Shown here piece by piece: positions 8,596 through 16,321 of a DNA stretch of 64,000 nucleotides (position 1 is the first letter of the stretch; each line of letters starts with the position of its first letter). Origin of the DNA: Varibaculum cambriense (lineage in GTDB: Bacteria; Actinomycetota; Actinomycetes; Actinomycetales; Actinomycetaceae); contig NZ_JAKNHJ010000002.1 of NCBI RefSeq assembly GCF_022133705.1, forward strand, positions 62,001 to 126,000, written 5' to 3'. The notes beneath the pieces are model-generated. The model was given only the letters and a program-made list of their open reading frames with translations, had not been told where the DNA came from and ran no database searches. A program made the translations under genes and the position numbers.

Positions 8596-9336
8596 TTAGC
8601 GGTGATCTACCAGCCGGCTAAGCATATCGCCTAGCCACTGCACGATAACTACAATCAACAGGATGTCGATCACCACGATTAGCATCACGTCACCCATAAA
8701 CTGGTTGTAACCATAGTTTATGGCGAGAGCGCCCAGTCCGCCGGTACCCAAAGTACCGGCCATCGCGCCGTAACCAATCAGCGAAATCAAAGTAACGGTA
8801 ACTGACTGGATGAGGGCGGGTAGCGCCTCGCGCACCTGCACCCCCATCATGATCTGCCAGTTAGAGGCGCCGGCCATTTTCGCGGCCTCTAGTTTGCCGC
8901 TTTCTACCCCTTGCACATTGGATTCCACCAGGCGGGCAAAGAACGGCGCCGCCGCCAGGGTTAACGGCACTACCGCCGCTTTCCACCCCAAAGTGGTGCC
9001 TACCAGTAGGCGAGTAAAAGGAAGAATCGAAATCATCAAAATGACGAAGGGTAGGGAACGCCCCACATTCACGATAAATCCCAGCACCGCGTAGAGTACG
9101 CGCGTGACTTTGGTACCTGAAAGTAGCCCCGCGGGAGCAGTCGCCACCAGCAGCAGGCCGATTGGCAATCCCAGCAGGATTGAGAATAATCCCGACCAAA
9201 GCGACATATAAATGGTTTCTAAAGTGGCCTCCAGCAGATTATTAGTAATCACCGGATTGGAAAACCAGCGTCCCGAGGCATCCGCAGCTAAGGGCATCAT
9301 AGTCACAACCTGTGAGGTAGTAGCGATAAGACTCAT
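8596..9336 (-). CDS. metI: Methionine ABC transporter permease
   Basis: Inner-membrane permease of 246 residues with the BPD_transp_1 (MetI-type) fold and about five membrane helices. The EAA loop that contacts the ATPase is in EAAKMAGASNWQIMMGVQVREALP. Its start overlaps the metN stop by 4 bp, so the two are translationally coupled. Confidence 0.94.
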   Translation of the reverse strand: MSLIATTSQVVTMMPLAADASGRWFSNPVITNNLLEATLETIYMSLWSGLFSILLGLPIGLLLVATAPAGLLSGTKVTRVLYAVLGFIVNVGRSLPFVILMISILPFTRLLVGTTLGWKAAVVPLTLAAAPFFARLVESNVQGVESGKLEAAKMAGASNWQIMMGVQVREALPALIQSVTVTLISLIGYGAMAGTLGTGGLGALAINYGYNQFMGDVMLIVVIDILLIVVIVQWLGDMLSRLVDHR

Positions 9337-10355
9337 GCTCGCACCTCCGTATAGATGTGATGATTTTCCATTTCGCGGATAAAAGCGTCCAGTCCTGTAG
9401 ATTTCACCCCTACAGCTAAGCGGCCAACTTGCGTGGTTCCCACAGTCTCAAAGGTTCCGGCCACAATATCGCCACCCAATTGCGCCACCAGATCCATAAC
9501 TTTCGACCCGGTGGGCACGCCCGGCGAGGAAGTAAAAGCAATATCCACTACCGCGGCGGGTTGACCATCTAAAGTTACTTCGTCATCAACATTGGGTGGC
9601 GGTACCAGGTCTTTTGCTAACCGTGAGGAGTGCGCCTTGACTACGTCCTCCACCGAACCGGTCTGCACAATTTTTCCGCCTTCTAGCAAAGTAACGTGAG
9701 TGCAAATCTCGCGGACTACACTCATCTCGTGGGTAATAATCACCACGGTTACACCCAGACGGTCATGTACATCCTTAATTAAATGCAGAATCTGCTGGGT
9801 GGATTCGGTATCCAAAGCGCTGGTGGGCTCATCGCACAGTAGCACTTGCGGTTCATCTGCAAGCGCGCGGGCGACCCCTACTCGTTGCTGCTGTCCCCCG
9901 GAAAGCTGGGAGGGATAAGAAGATCCCCGGTCATGCAGCCCCACCAAATCCAGAAGCTTTTGTACCCGATCATGGCGATCCCCGCGTTTTTGTCCCGCTA
10001 AATACAGGGGGTAGGCGATATTGCCGGCGGCAGTACGTGAATCCAGCAGGTTAGCCGCCTGGAACACCATGCCAATAGAGCGGCGCGCCTGACGCAAATG
10101 CTTTTCCGAAAGGGTGGAAAGATTCTGCCCCGCCACCAGGATTTCCCCCGAAGTAGGATGCTCCAGGGCAGTTAGGCAACGAATCAGCGTAGATTTTCCG
10201 GCCCCTGATTGCCCCACGATGCCGTGGATTTCTCCAGCACCAATTTTTAGGGAGATACCGTCGAGGGCGTGCAGCTTGTCCTGCTTCTTGCGGGGATAAA
10301 TTTTATAGACATCCCGCAGCTCAATCAGCGGATTATCCGCTTTAGCGTTGCTCAT
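9333..10355 (-). CDS. metN: Methionine ABC transporter ATP-binding protein
   Basis: ATPase of the methionine importer, 340 residues. Walker A is GQSGAGKST, the ABC signature is [15 protein letters not shown], and Walker B is [12 protein letters not shown]. After about residue 260 comes the C-terminal NIL domain, which in family members binds methionine and mediates trans-inhibition. It is the first gene of metNIQ and starts just downstream of a SAM riboswitch; the ribosome site GGAAGG touches the 3' end of the aptamer. Confidence 0.96.
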   Translation of the reverse strand: MSNAKADNPLIELRDVYKIYPRKKQDKLHALDGISLKIGAGEIHGIVGQSGAGKSTLIRCLTALEHPTSGEILVAGQNLSTLSEKHLRQARRSIGMVFQAANLLDSRTAAGNIAYPLYLAGQKRGDRHDRVQKLLDLVGLHDRGSSYPSQLSGGQQQRVGVARALADEPQVLLCDEPTSALDTESTQQILHLIKDVHDRLGVTVVIITHEMSVVREICTHVTLLEGGKIVQTGSVEDVVKAHSSRLAKDLVPPPNVDDEVTLDGQPAAVVDIAFTSSPGVPTGSKVMDLVAQLGGDIVAGTFETVGTTQVGRLAVGVKSTGLDAFIREMENHHIYTEVRA

Positions 10356-10362
10356 AAGTTCC

Positions 10363-10445
10363 TTCCCATCGGTCCTGGCATTAGCACCGTCTTATCGGTT
10401 GCTGCAGTGCGCGAGCCAGGTCTCTGCACTGCTCTTGATGGCTAC
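10363..10445 (-). promoter_or_regulatory. SAM riboswitch (S-box, SAM-I/IV type) controlling metNIQ
   Basis: On the minus strand the segment reads with S-box landmarks in order: a 5' P1 arm CCATC, AAGAG, GCAGCAACC (compare CGGCAACC), then GGTGCTAATGCC (compare GGTGCTAATTCC) and a 3' P1 arm GATGG. The P1 3' arm runs directly into the metN ribosome site, so SAM binding probably blocks translation rather than transcription. No downstream terminator hairpin is seen. Assignment to SAM-I versus SAM-IV needs a covariance model. Confidence 0.83.
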
Positions 10446-10449
10446 GTTC

Positions 10450-10479
10450 AGATTAAAGCCCCGAAAAGCAAAACACCAA
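10450..10479 (-). promoter_or_regulatory. Promoter of metNIQ
   Basis: On the minus strand, TTGGTG, 18 bp, TAATCT. Transcription would begin near 10443, exactly where the riboswitch P1 stem begins, which supports both calls. Confidence 0.55.
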
Positions 10480-10492
10480 TTATTGAGACGGC

Positions 10493-10522
10493 TTGTAGTT
10501 GCTTTCACGTTTTCGTTAGCAT
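10493..10522 (+). promoter_or_regulatory. Promoter of the Trp leader
   Basis: TTGTAG (10493-10498), 18 bp, TAGCAT (10517-10522). The expected start, about 7 bases after the -10, is the A of the leader peptide ATG at 10529, implying a leaderless leader-peptide transcript. Confidence 0.45.
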
Positions 10523-10528
10523 GGAGCT

Positions 10529-10576
10529 ATGAAAGAAACAGCGATCAAATCGATTCAGTGGTGGTGGCTCGCCTAG
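10529..10576 (+). CDS. trpL: Trp leader peptide (attenuator peptide)
   Basis: A 15-residue ORF, MKETAIKSIQWWWLA, ending in TAG. Three consecutive TGG codons lie just before a hairpin set, the signature of transcription attenuation by tryptophanyl-tRNA supply. There is no properly spaced ribosome site; the ATG probably coincides with the transcription start, so translation would be leaderless. The peptide has no function beyond its translation in known cases. Confidence 0.8.
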   Translation: MKETAIKSIQWWWLA

Positions 10577-10605
10577 GCGGGTCCTTTCTTTCAGGCATTT
10601 ATAGA

Positions 10606-10631
10606 ACCCGCCAAGTGGCGGGTATTTTTTT
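10606..10631 (+). terminator. Trp-responsive attenuator terminator
   Basis: ACCCGCC and GGCGGGT form a tight GC-rich hairpin followed by seven T. The upstream GGCGGGT at 10576-10582, directly after the leader stop codon, can pair with the same ACCCGCC to form an antiterminator. The WWW segment can in turn pair with that antiterminator strand. This is the classic 1:2 / 2:3 / 3:4 arrangement. Confidence 0.82.
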
Positions 10632-10692
10632 GTCTCCCGCCAGCGGAAACTATTTAATAGAAGTGATATTTCATTGAGGAGCAAGAGAAGAG

Positions 10693-11997
10693 ATGACTGA
10701 TAACTCTAGAATCCAACCTTTAGGATTTCCGATCGATAGCCACATCCCTGCTCGCTGGTACAACCTGGCTGCGGACTTCCCGGAGCCGATGCCTCCCTAT
10801 CTAAATCCGCAGACCCGGGAGCCCATCACCGCGAAAGATTTAGAGCCGTTATTTGCGCCCGGGCTCATCGAACTAGAGATGAGCAAGGAACGCTATATTG
10901 ATATTCCCCAGCGAATCCGGGAACTGTACACCAATTTCCGTCCCGCACCCCTTTATCGCGCGCATAATCTGGAGCAAAAACTAGGCACTAAATGCCGCAT
11001 CTACTACAAATATGAAGGCAATTCTCCGGCCGGGTCCCATAAACCGAACTCGGCATTAGCACAGGCCTACTACAATGCGGTGGCCGGGATTAAACGGCTC
11101 ACCACGGAAACTGGTGCCGGGCAGTGGGGTGCTTCCCTGGCGATGGCCTGCTCCATGCTGGGAATGGACTGTGAAGTATGGCAGGTACGTTCCTCCTATG
11201 ATCAAAAGCCCTATCGGCGGATGCAAATGGAAACCTACGGCGCGAAATGTTGGAGTTCGCCCTCCGATCGCACCGAGGCCGGGCGCCGTATCCAAGCCGA
11301 AAACCCCGATACTTCCGGTTCTCTAGGGATGGCGATTTCGGAGGCAGTCGAATCTGCGGTTTCGGACCCGCAAGCTCACTACGCTTTGGGCTCGGTAATG
11401 AATCAAGTGATTATCCACCAGACGGTGATTGGTCTGGAATCACAAGCCCAACTGGCGAAAGCCGGGGAATCCGGCGCAGACTTCATTTTCGGTTGCGCTG
11501 GCGGTGGCTCTAACCTGGGCGGTCTGGCTACTCCCTTTATCGGCGAGAATCTGCGCGAAGGCAAGAACGCCCGGGTAGTGGCTTGTGAACCGGCTGCCTG
11601 TCCTTCGCTCACACAAGGCGAATATCGTTATGACTTTGGGGATATGTCGGGGCTGACGCCGCTAATGAAGATGTATACCCTGGGGCATGAGTTCGTACCG
11701 GATCCTATTCACGCTGGTGGTTTGCGTTATCACGGGATGGCACCGATGGTGTCTCACGCCTATCACTTGGGATTGATGGAGGCACGTGCCTATCCGCAAG
11801 AAGAAACCTTTGCAGCTGGCCTAGAGTTCGCGCGTGCCGAGGGGATTATTCCGGCTCCCGAATCTACCCACGCGATTGCCGGCGCGCTGGACTTTATCCG
11901 TTCGGGGGAGGCTCGTGACGGCCAGGTACTCTTGATCGGACTTTCCGGTAACGGGGTGCTCGATTTGGCTGCCTATCACCAGGTGCTAAAGAAGTAA
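10693..11997 (+). CDS. trpB2: TrpB2-type tryptophan synthase beta-like enzyme
   Basis: PLP-dependent fold-type II enzyme of 434 residues, longer than TrpB1 and matching the TrpB2 branch. The PLP lysine lies in GSHKPNSA (about residues 115-122) and the phosphate loop is GGGSNLGG. TrpB2 enzymes make tryptophan from indole and serine without a TrpA partner, often as indole salvage. No trpA is adjacent. The upstream Trp attenuator shows the gene answers to tryptophan supply, which supports a true tryptophan synthase role. A GAGGAG site precedes the start. Confidence 0.88.
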   Translation: MTDNSRIQPLGFPIDSHIPARWYNLAADFPEPMPPYLNPQTREPITAKDLEPLFAPGLIELEMSKERYIDIPQRIRELYTNFRPAPLYRAHNLEQKLGTKCRIYYKYEGNSPAGSHKPNSALAQAYYNAVAGIKRLTTETGAGQWGASLAMACSMLGMDCEVWQVRSSYDQKPYRRMQMETYGAKCWSSPSDRTEAGRRIQAENPDTSGSLGMAISEAVESAVSDPQAHYALGSVMNQVIIHQTVIGLESQAQLAKAGESGADFIFGCAGGGSNLGGLATPFIGENLREGKNARVVACEPAACPSLTQGEYRYDFGDMSGLTPLMKMYTLGHEFVPDPIHAGGLRYHGMAPMVSHAYHLGLMEARAYPQEETFAAGLEFARAEGIIPAPESTHAIAGALDFIRSGEARDGQVLLIGLSGNGVLDLAAYHQVLKK

Positions 11998-12010
11998 CTG
12001 AACTTACGGC

Positions 12011-12040
12011 AGCGGCGGCGGGGTTTTCCTCGCCGCCGCT
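12011..12040. terminator. Bidirectional terminator between trpB2 and menE
   Basis: AGCGGCGGCG and CGCCGCCGCT form a perfect 10-bp stem with a 10-base loop between the two converging genes. Confidence 0.7.
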
Positions 12041-12042
12041 AG

Positions 12043-13602
12043 CTATTTGCGCCAGGTGCGATTTTGTTTATCGAGGACGCGAACGGCTGCTTCTAGGGCG
12101 AGACGATCTAGTTTTCCGCTGGGCAGCAGAGGAAAGTGAGGGAGCAGCACCGCCGCGCGGGGCAGATGTGAGGACGGCAAGTACTCTCTAAGGGATTCCC
12201 GCAGGTTGCCGCCTAACTGGGCAAGGTTGGGGGCAGCGGTGGGTTCTGCGGCAGGCAAAGCGGCAGAAGAAAAAACAGCGCAAAGTATCTGTCCCCATTC
12301 CTCATCCTTAAGGGCACAAAACTCGATCCCGGGAAAACCTACTTGTTCGGCAGCGCGGGTCACCAGCGGTAAAGAGATATTTTCCCCACCAGAAATAATG
12401 GTGTCATCCAGGCGGCCGAGCACCTCTAAATGAGCAGGGCTGGACATGTCGATAATGACAGCCCCCTCCCCGAGCGATTCTTGGGGATGTTTCCTTCGTT
12501 CGTTCCCAAAAACTATCTTGCCCGTATCATTGGTGGCCAGCCAGGATGTACCGGAAAACTCGCGGATTTCTGGATCCGATTCTGCCTCCAAATAACCGTT
12601 CATCAAAGTGGGGGTAGCCAGCCAAATCCTGCCCGCGTTGACCGCCACTTTAACTCCGGGCAGGGGAACGCCGTCATAGACGCAGCCCCCGCAAGTTTCG
12701 GTCATCCCGTAGGTGGTGACCAGGTTTAACCCCGCCTCGCGCCCAGCGGAAAGTAGTGAGGAGGAAATATGGGCACCCCCAACCAGGATTGCAGAACATA
12801 TCCGCAAAGCTGCAGTTGTTTCTGTATCGGCGAGGGCGCGGCGCAGCTGAGTGGGAACCAGCGATAGATAGATGGGAAGGTTACCCGAGGGAATGATTTC
12901 CAGTGCTTCCCGGAGTCGCGAGAGCTTAAAACCGCCGGTCATATCGATAGTTACCGGTTCAGTTCCGCCCGCGTAAGCGCGGGCAATCACCTGGAAACCG
13001 GCGATATGGTCACGCGGGAGCGCCGACACCCAGATACCGTTACCCCCCAACCGCTGGGCGGTCGCCTGATGGGATGCCCGCAAAGCCTCCAGGGATATCC
13101 CCACCAAGCGTCCTCCGGGTTTCGTAGACCCCGAGGTGGAAAGTATAAAACTGACCTGGCTAGGCAGGCGGCGTAGACGCTGTGCTTGCTGGAGCGCCCA
13201 AGAGCGGGACAGGCGCTCGGTGCGCGCCGGGAAAAATACTGGGTTGTAATCAGCCAGTATCCTTAACGCGAAAAAAGGTTTCGCAGGTTCGGCAACCGCT
13301 GATAAATCAATAGTGGGTAGGGAAGTGAAACTATCCGGCCAGAGGGCGGCGCGCAGCGCGGTAAAGAACAATTTATCCCGATCGGGGTTATCGGATACCG
13401 GTAAGAAAACCAGCGGCCGCGCGGCAGAATCCTCAGCGTTTTCTCCCAGTTCCTTCCCTGCACTCAGTTCGCTTTGCAACCAGACAATCTGCGGAACAGC
13501 TTCTTCGCTAATCTGGATAGCTTTATCGCTATTGTCGCCCTGAGGAGCTAATACTTCACAAGCTGCCCGAGCCTTAATGCTCGGTGGGGGAACAATGCGC
13601 AA
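12043..13602 (-). CDS. menE: o-Succinylbenzoate-CoA ligase (MenE-type acyl-CoA synthetase)
   Basis: Adenylate-forming enzyme that activates o-succinylbenzoate with ATP and CoA for menaquinone synthesis. Core motifs: the P-loop STSGSTKPGGR, TYGMTETCGGCVYDGVP (adenine loop), DDTIISGGENIS (hinge), and a C-terminal lysine in PSGKLDRLAL. Two TTG starts are possible; the one at 13602 lies six bases after GGAGG, while the one at 13608 abuts it, so I chose 13602. About 519 residues, somewhat long because the N-terminal 100 residues are extended and poorly conserved. It is divergent from menBCD. Confidence 0.88.
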   Translation of the reverse strand: MRIVPPPSIKARAACEVLAPQGDNSDKAIQISEEAVPQIVWLQSELSAGKELGENAEDSAARPLVFLPVSDNPDRDKLFFTALRAALWPDSFTSLPTIDLSAVAEPAKPFFALRILADYNPVFFPARTERLSRSWALQQAQRLRRLPSQVSFILSTSGSTKPGGRLVGISLEALRASHQATAQRLGGNGIWVSALPRDHIAGFQVIARAYAGGTEPVTIDMTGGFKLSRLREALEIIPSGNLPIYLSLVPTQLRRALADTETTAALRICSAILVGGAHISSSLLSAGREAGLNLVTTYGMTETCGGCVYDGVPLPGVKVAVNAGRIWLATPTLMNGYLEAESDPEIREFSGTSWLATNDTGKIVFGNERRKHPQESLGEGAVIIDMSSPAHLEVLGRLDDTIISGGENISLPLVTRAAEQVGFPGIEFCALKDEEWGQILCAVFSSAALPAAEPTAAPNLAQLGGNLRESLREYLPSSHLPRAAVLLPHFPLLPSGKLDRLALEAAVRVLDKQNRTWRK

Positions 13603-13695
13603 AGTCAACCTCCGAAAATAACCGTTACCGCTCAGTCTATCGCCACTCCCGGCTATCCGAATTCAAGTGCAGGGGCTAGGTTTGCCTTCCGCAAC

Positions 13696-13784
13696 GGGTC
13701 GGGCCGTAAAAGCGCTCGGGGGACCCCGGTGAGCCTTGCTTCGCTCAGCTCAAGCCCCCTCTCGCATCTTTTACAGCTCGACCC
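13696..13784 (+). repeat. Dispersed repeat module B, copy 1 (forward)
   Basis: An 89-bp element bounded by inverted arms GGGTCGGGCCGTAAAAG and CTTTTACAGCTCGACCC. The core contains CGCTCGGGGGACCCC, a GAGC..GCTC inner palindrome and CCCCCTCTCGCAT. It matches the elements at 24865, 49018, 56562 and 58292, and is followed by module A. Confidence 0.85.
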
Positions 13785-13811
13785 TTACGTAGGTCATACC
13801 AGCCAGCGTGG

Positions 13812-13907
13812 AGCCTAGGTTTTATCCGAGTGGGCGCGGTGGGCATAAGGATTCGGAAAACGCCGCTACGTTTTCCGAATTCTTGGGCGGGAGGAAAAAC
13901 CTAGGCT
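13812..13907 (+). repeat. Dispersed repeat module A, copy 1 (forward)
   Basis: Outer arms AGCCTAGG and CCTAGGCT enclose GTTTTATCCGAGTGGGCGCG, then GTGGGCATAAG, then an inner palindrome (GATTCGGAAAACG / CGTTTTCCGAATTC), then TTGGGCGGGAGGAAAAA. It lies 27 bp after module B in the menE-menB divergent gap. Confidence 0.85.
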
Positions 13908-13990
13908 TTGCGCGGAAAATGTGGGAGGAAAAACTTCTCTTCCCGCGCACAGAGCGCGAGGCAAAACCTAGGCTCTGCGCAGAAATGACA
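13908..13990 (+). repeat. Tail half-units after module A, copy 1
   Basis: Degenerate half-units of the GGGAGGAAAAAC part of module A with their own arms (for example TGGGAGGAAAAACTTCTC and GCAAAACCTAGGCTC). Comparable tails flank the A modules at 48893 and 56451 on the same side relative to element orientation. Confidence 0.6.
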
Positions 13991-14033
13991 ATACAAGGAA
14001 ATCGGGTAGCAGATTGCGCGATAGGGTGGGGGT

Positions 14034-15125
14034 ATGAGCCAGCTTGCACATGTTTCTGATACTTTCGACGCGCAGCGTTGGGTTCCAGTTCCGGGCTTTG
14101 AAAAGCTAACTGACCTGACTTTTCACCGGGCGGTCGTGAAAGCGGGAGGGGCGGATAATCCTGCTTTAGCGTCCTCGTGCGACTTGAAAGAGCATCAAAA
14201 GCCCTATAAGCCGGGGCGGGATCGCTATCAGCTAACTGACTTAGCCGCCACCGAATTGGCTGATCGCGGAGAAAATGGGGGTAAACTTCCAGTTTTGCGA
14301 ATTGCGTTCGATCGCCCGCAGGTGCGTAATGCTTTCCGTCCGCATACGGTAGATGAACTGCTGGCTTGTCTGGAATATGCGCGCAGCGCCGCCGATGTGG
14401 CAGCGATAATCCTCACCGGGAATGGGCCAAGCGACTCCGATGGTGGCTACAGCTTTTGTTCCGGTGGTGACCAGCGGATTCGCGACCGAGGCGGATATCG
14501 CTACGAGCAGGAGGGCGCCGATCCGGATGTGGAAGTTTCCCAGCGGCGCCAGAATTTAGATTTGGCACGGACTGGACGCTTGCACATTCTGGAGGTGCAG
14601 CGCCTGATTCGAGCGATGCCGAAACCGGTGATTGCAGCGGTTCCCGGGTGGGCTGCCGGGGGCGGACACTCCCTGGTGGTGGTATGTGACCTGGCGCTGG
14701 CCAGCGTAGAACATGCCCGTTTCAAACAAACTGACGCGAATGTAGGATCCTTTGATGCCGGATATGGTTCAGCATTACTGGCGCGGCAGGTCGGGGACAA
14801 ACGCGCGCGGCAAATCTTTTATCTGGCGAACACCTATGATGCCCGGCAAGCCGAAGAATGGGGAGTTATCAACGCGGCAGTGCCGCATCTCCAACTAGAG
14901 ACCGTGGCGCTCGAGTGGGCGCTGACTGTAGCCCGCAAATCCCCGCAGGCTATCCGGATGTTGAAATATGCATTTAACCTGGCAGATGATGGTTTGCTGG
15001 GGCAGCAACTATTCGCCGGGGAGGCAACTCGTTTGGCTTATAGCACCGATGAAGCCGAGGAGGGGCGGCGTGCCTTTTTGGAGCATCGGGAACCGGATTG
15101 GACATCTTTCCCTTATTACTATTAG
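14034..15125 (+). CDS. menB: 1,4-Dihydroxy-2-naphthoyl-CoA synthase
   Basis: Crotonase-fold enzyme closing the second ring of the menaquinone head group from o-succinylbenzoyl-CoA. Motifs: RPQVRNAFRP, oxyanion-hole FCSGGDQRIRD, AVPGWAAGGGHSLVVVCDLA, and GSFDAGYGSALLARQVG. With 363 residues it is about 50-60 longer than common MenB proteins; the extra length lies at the N-terminus and between residues 35 and 80. It precedes menC and menD on the same strand. Confidence 0.93.
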   Translation: MSQLAHVSDTFDAQRWVPVPGFEKLTDLTFHRAVVKAGGADNPALASSCDLKEHQKPYKPGRDRYQLTDLAATELADRGENGGKLPVLRIAFDRPQVRNAFRPHTVDELLACLEYARSAADVAAIILTGNGPSDSDGGYSFCSGGDQRIRDRGGYRYEQEGADPDVEVSQRRQNLDLARTGRLHILEVQRLIRAMPKPVIAAVPGWAAGGGHSLVVVCDLALASVEHARFKQTDANVGSFDAGYGSALLARQVGDKRARQIFYLANTYDARQAEEWGVINAAVPHLQLETVALEWALTVARKSPQAIRMLKYAFNLADDGLLGQQLFAGEATRLAYSTDEAEEGRRAFLEHREPDWTSFPYYY

Positions 15126-15235
15126 GTTTTTTGACGCAGATAGGTCGACAATAGGAAACGTTAGAGTTAACCGGTCAGTGCCAGGTCAAGTGCTATTTGT
15201 GTAAATAGAAGGATTCGAAAGACAACAAGGAAAAC

Positions 15236-16321
15236 GTGATGGCAGGAAACATAAGCGACCCGATGCTAGTGGAGGTACCGCAGGTACAAGTCAGTGACCT
15301 GGGTAAACTATTTGAAAACTCTGAGTTTCCCGCGATCGACATTGACCAGGCGTTGGTATATTCCTTGCCGCTGGTCAACCGCTTCCGCCGAATAATTGTG
15401 CGCGAGGGCGTGCTGTTGCGTTCCGGCAACCGGTGGGGAGAGTTCGCGCCTTTTTGGGATTATGGGCCGCACGAATCAAAACGATGGCTATGGTCAACCG
15501 TCAACGCCCTCACCGAGCCTGAGCCGCAGATAGTGCGAGACAGTGTTCCCGTGAATGTGACCGTGCCGGTGGTATCCCCTAAACGCGCCACGGAAATTGT
15601 GGAGCAAAGCGGAGGCTGCCGGACTGCGAAAGTTAAAGTAGCAGATCGGGGCACGGAACTTGCCGATGATGTAGAACGGATAAAAGCCGTGCGCGCCGCC
15701 CTCGAAAACCAATTCGGCGGAAACTATCGGATTCGGGTAGATGCTAATGGCGCGTGGAACCTGGCGGAAGCAAAGGAAGCGATAGCGGCCTTAGACGAGG
15801 CAGCTGGAGAATTGGAATATGTAGAGCAGCCCTGCAAGAGCGCCCGGGAACTACTGGAATTGCGGGGCGCAACTTCGGTGCCCATCGCGGTTGATGAGCT
15901 GATTCGCCGCTCCCCAGATCCACTCGCCGATTTGCCGGCAGGCTGTGCGGATGTGATGGTGGTGAAAATCCAGCCCCTGGGGGGAGTCTCGGCGGTTATT
16001 GATTTGGCGAAGAAAGCCAATGAACGCGGCCTGGAAGTGGTGGTTTCTTCCGCAGTTGATAGTGCGGTAGGTATCGGATTAGGGGTGCGCGCCGGAGCAG
16101 CAATGACCCGGCTTCCCCATGCCTGTGGCCTGGCCACCAGCCAGCTACTAAAATCCGATGTTTCCCGCCAGCCCTGGCAGGTACGGGACGGTCAACTAGA
16201 GGTACGGGAAGTAGAAATAAACACCGACTTAATTAGTGCTCCTGACAACGATAATCGCCGAGATCTGGTTAACCGTTGGAGTCAGCGGATGCGGGACGTA
16301 GCGGAGGTAGCTAGTCGGTGA
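15236..16321 (+). CDS. menC: o-Succinylbenzoate synthase
   Basis: Enolase-superfamily dehydratase making o-succinylbenzoate. The catalytic lysine pair and metal ligands are visible: KVKVADRG, VDANGAW (Asp), EYVEQPC (Glu), IAVDELIRR (Asp) and VVKIQPLGG (Lys). 361 residues. The start is either GTG 15236 or the next codon ATG 15239; AAGGA at 15228-15232 fits both. Its stop overlaps the menD start (GTGA), showing translational coupling. Confidence 0.92.
   Translation: MMAGNISDPMLVEVPQVQVSDLGKLFENSEFPAIDIDQALVYSLPLVNRFRRIIVREGVLLRSGNRWGEFAPFWDYGPHESKRWLWSTVNALTEPEPQIVRDSVPVNVTVPVVSPKRATEIVEQSGGCRTAKVKVADRGTELADDVERIKAVRAALENQFGGNYRIRVDANGAWNLAEAKEAIAALDEAAGELEYVEQPCKSARELLELRGATSVPIAVDELIRRSPDPLADLPAGCADVMVVKIQPLGGVSAVIDLAKKANERGLEVVVSSAVDSAVGIGLGVRAGAAMTRLPHACGLATSQLLKSDVSRQPWQVRDGQLEVREVEINTDLISAPDNDNRRDLVNRWSQRMRDVAEVASR

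Noticed and set aside
13808-14059. ORFs on both strands across the 13.7-14.0 kb repeat
   Set aside because: Frames come from the palindromic repeat itself; no coding signature and overlap with the menB start.
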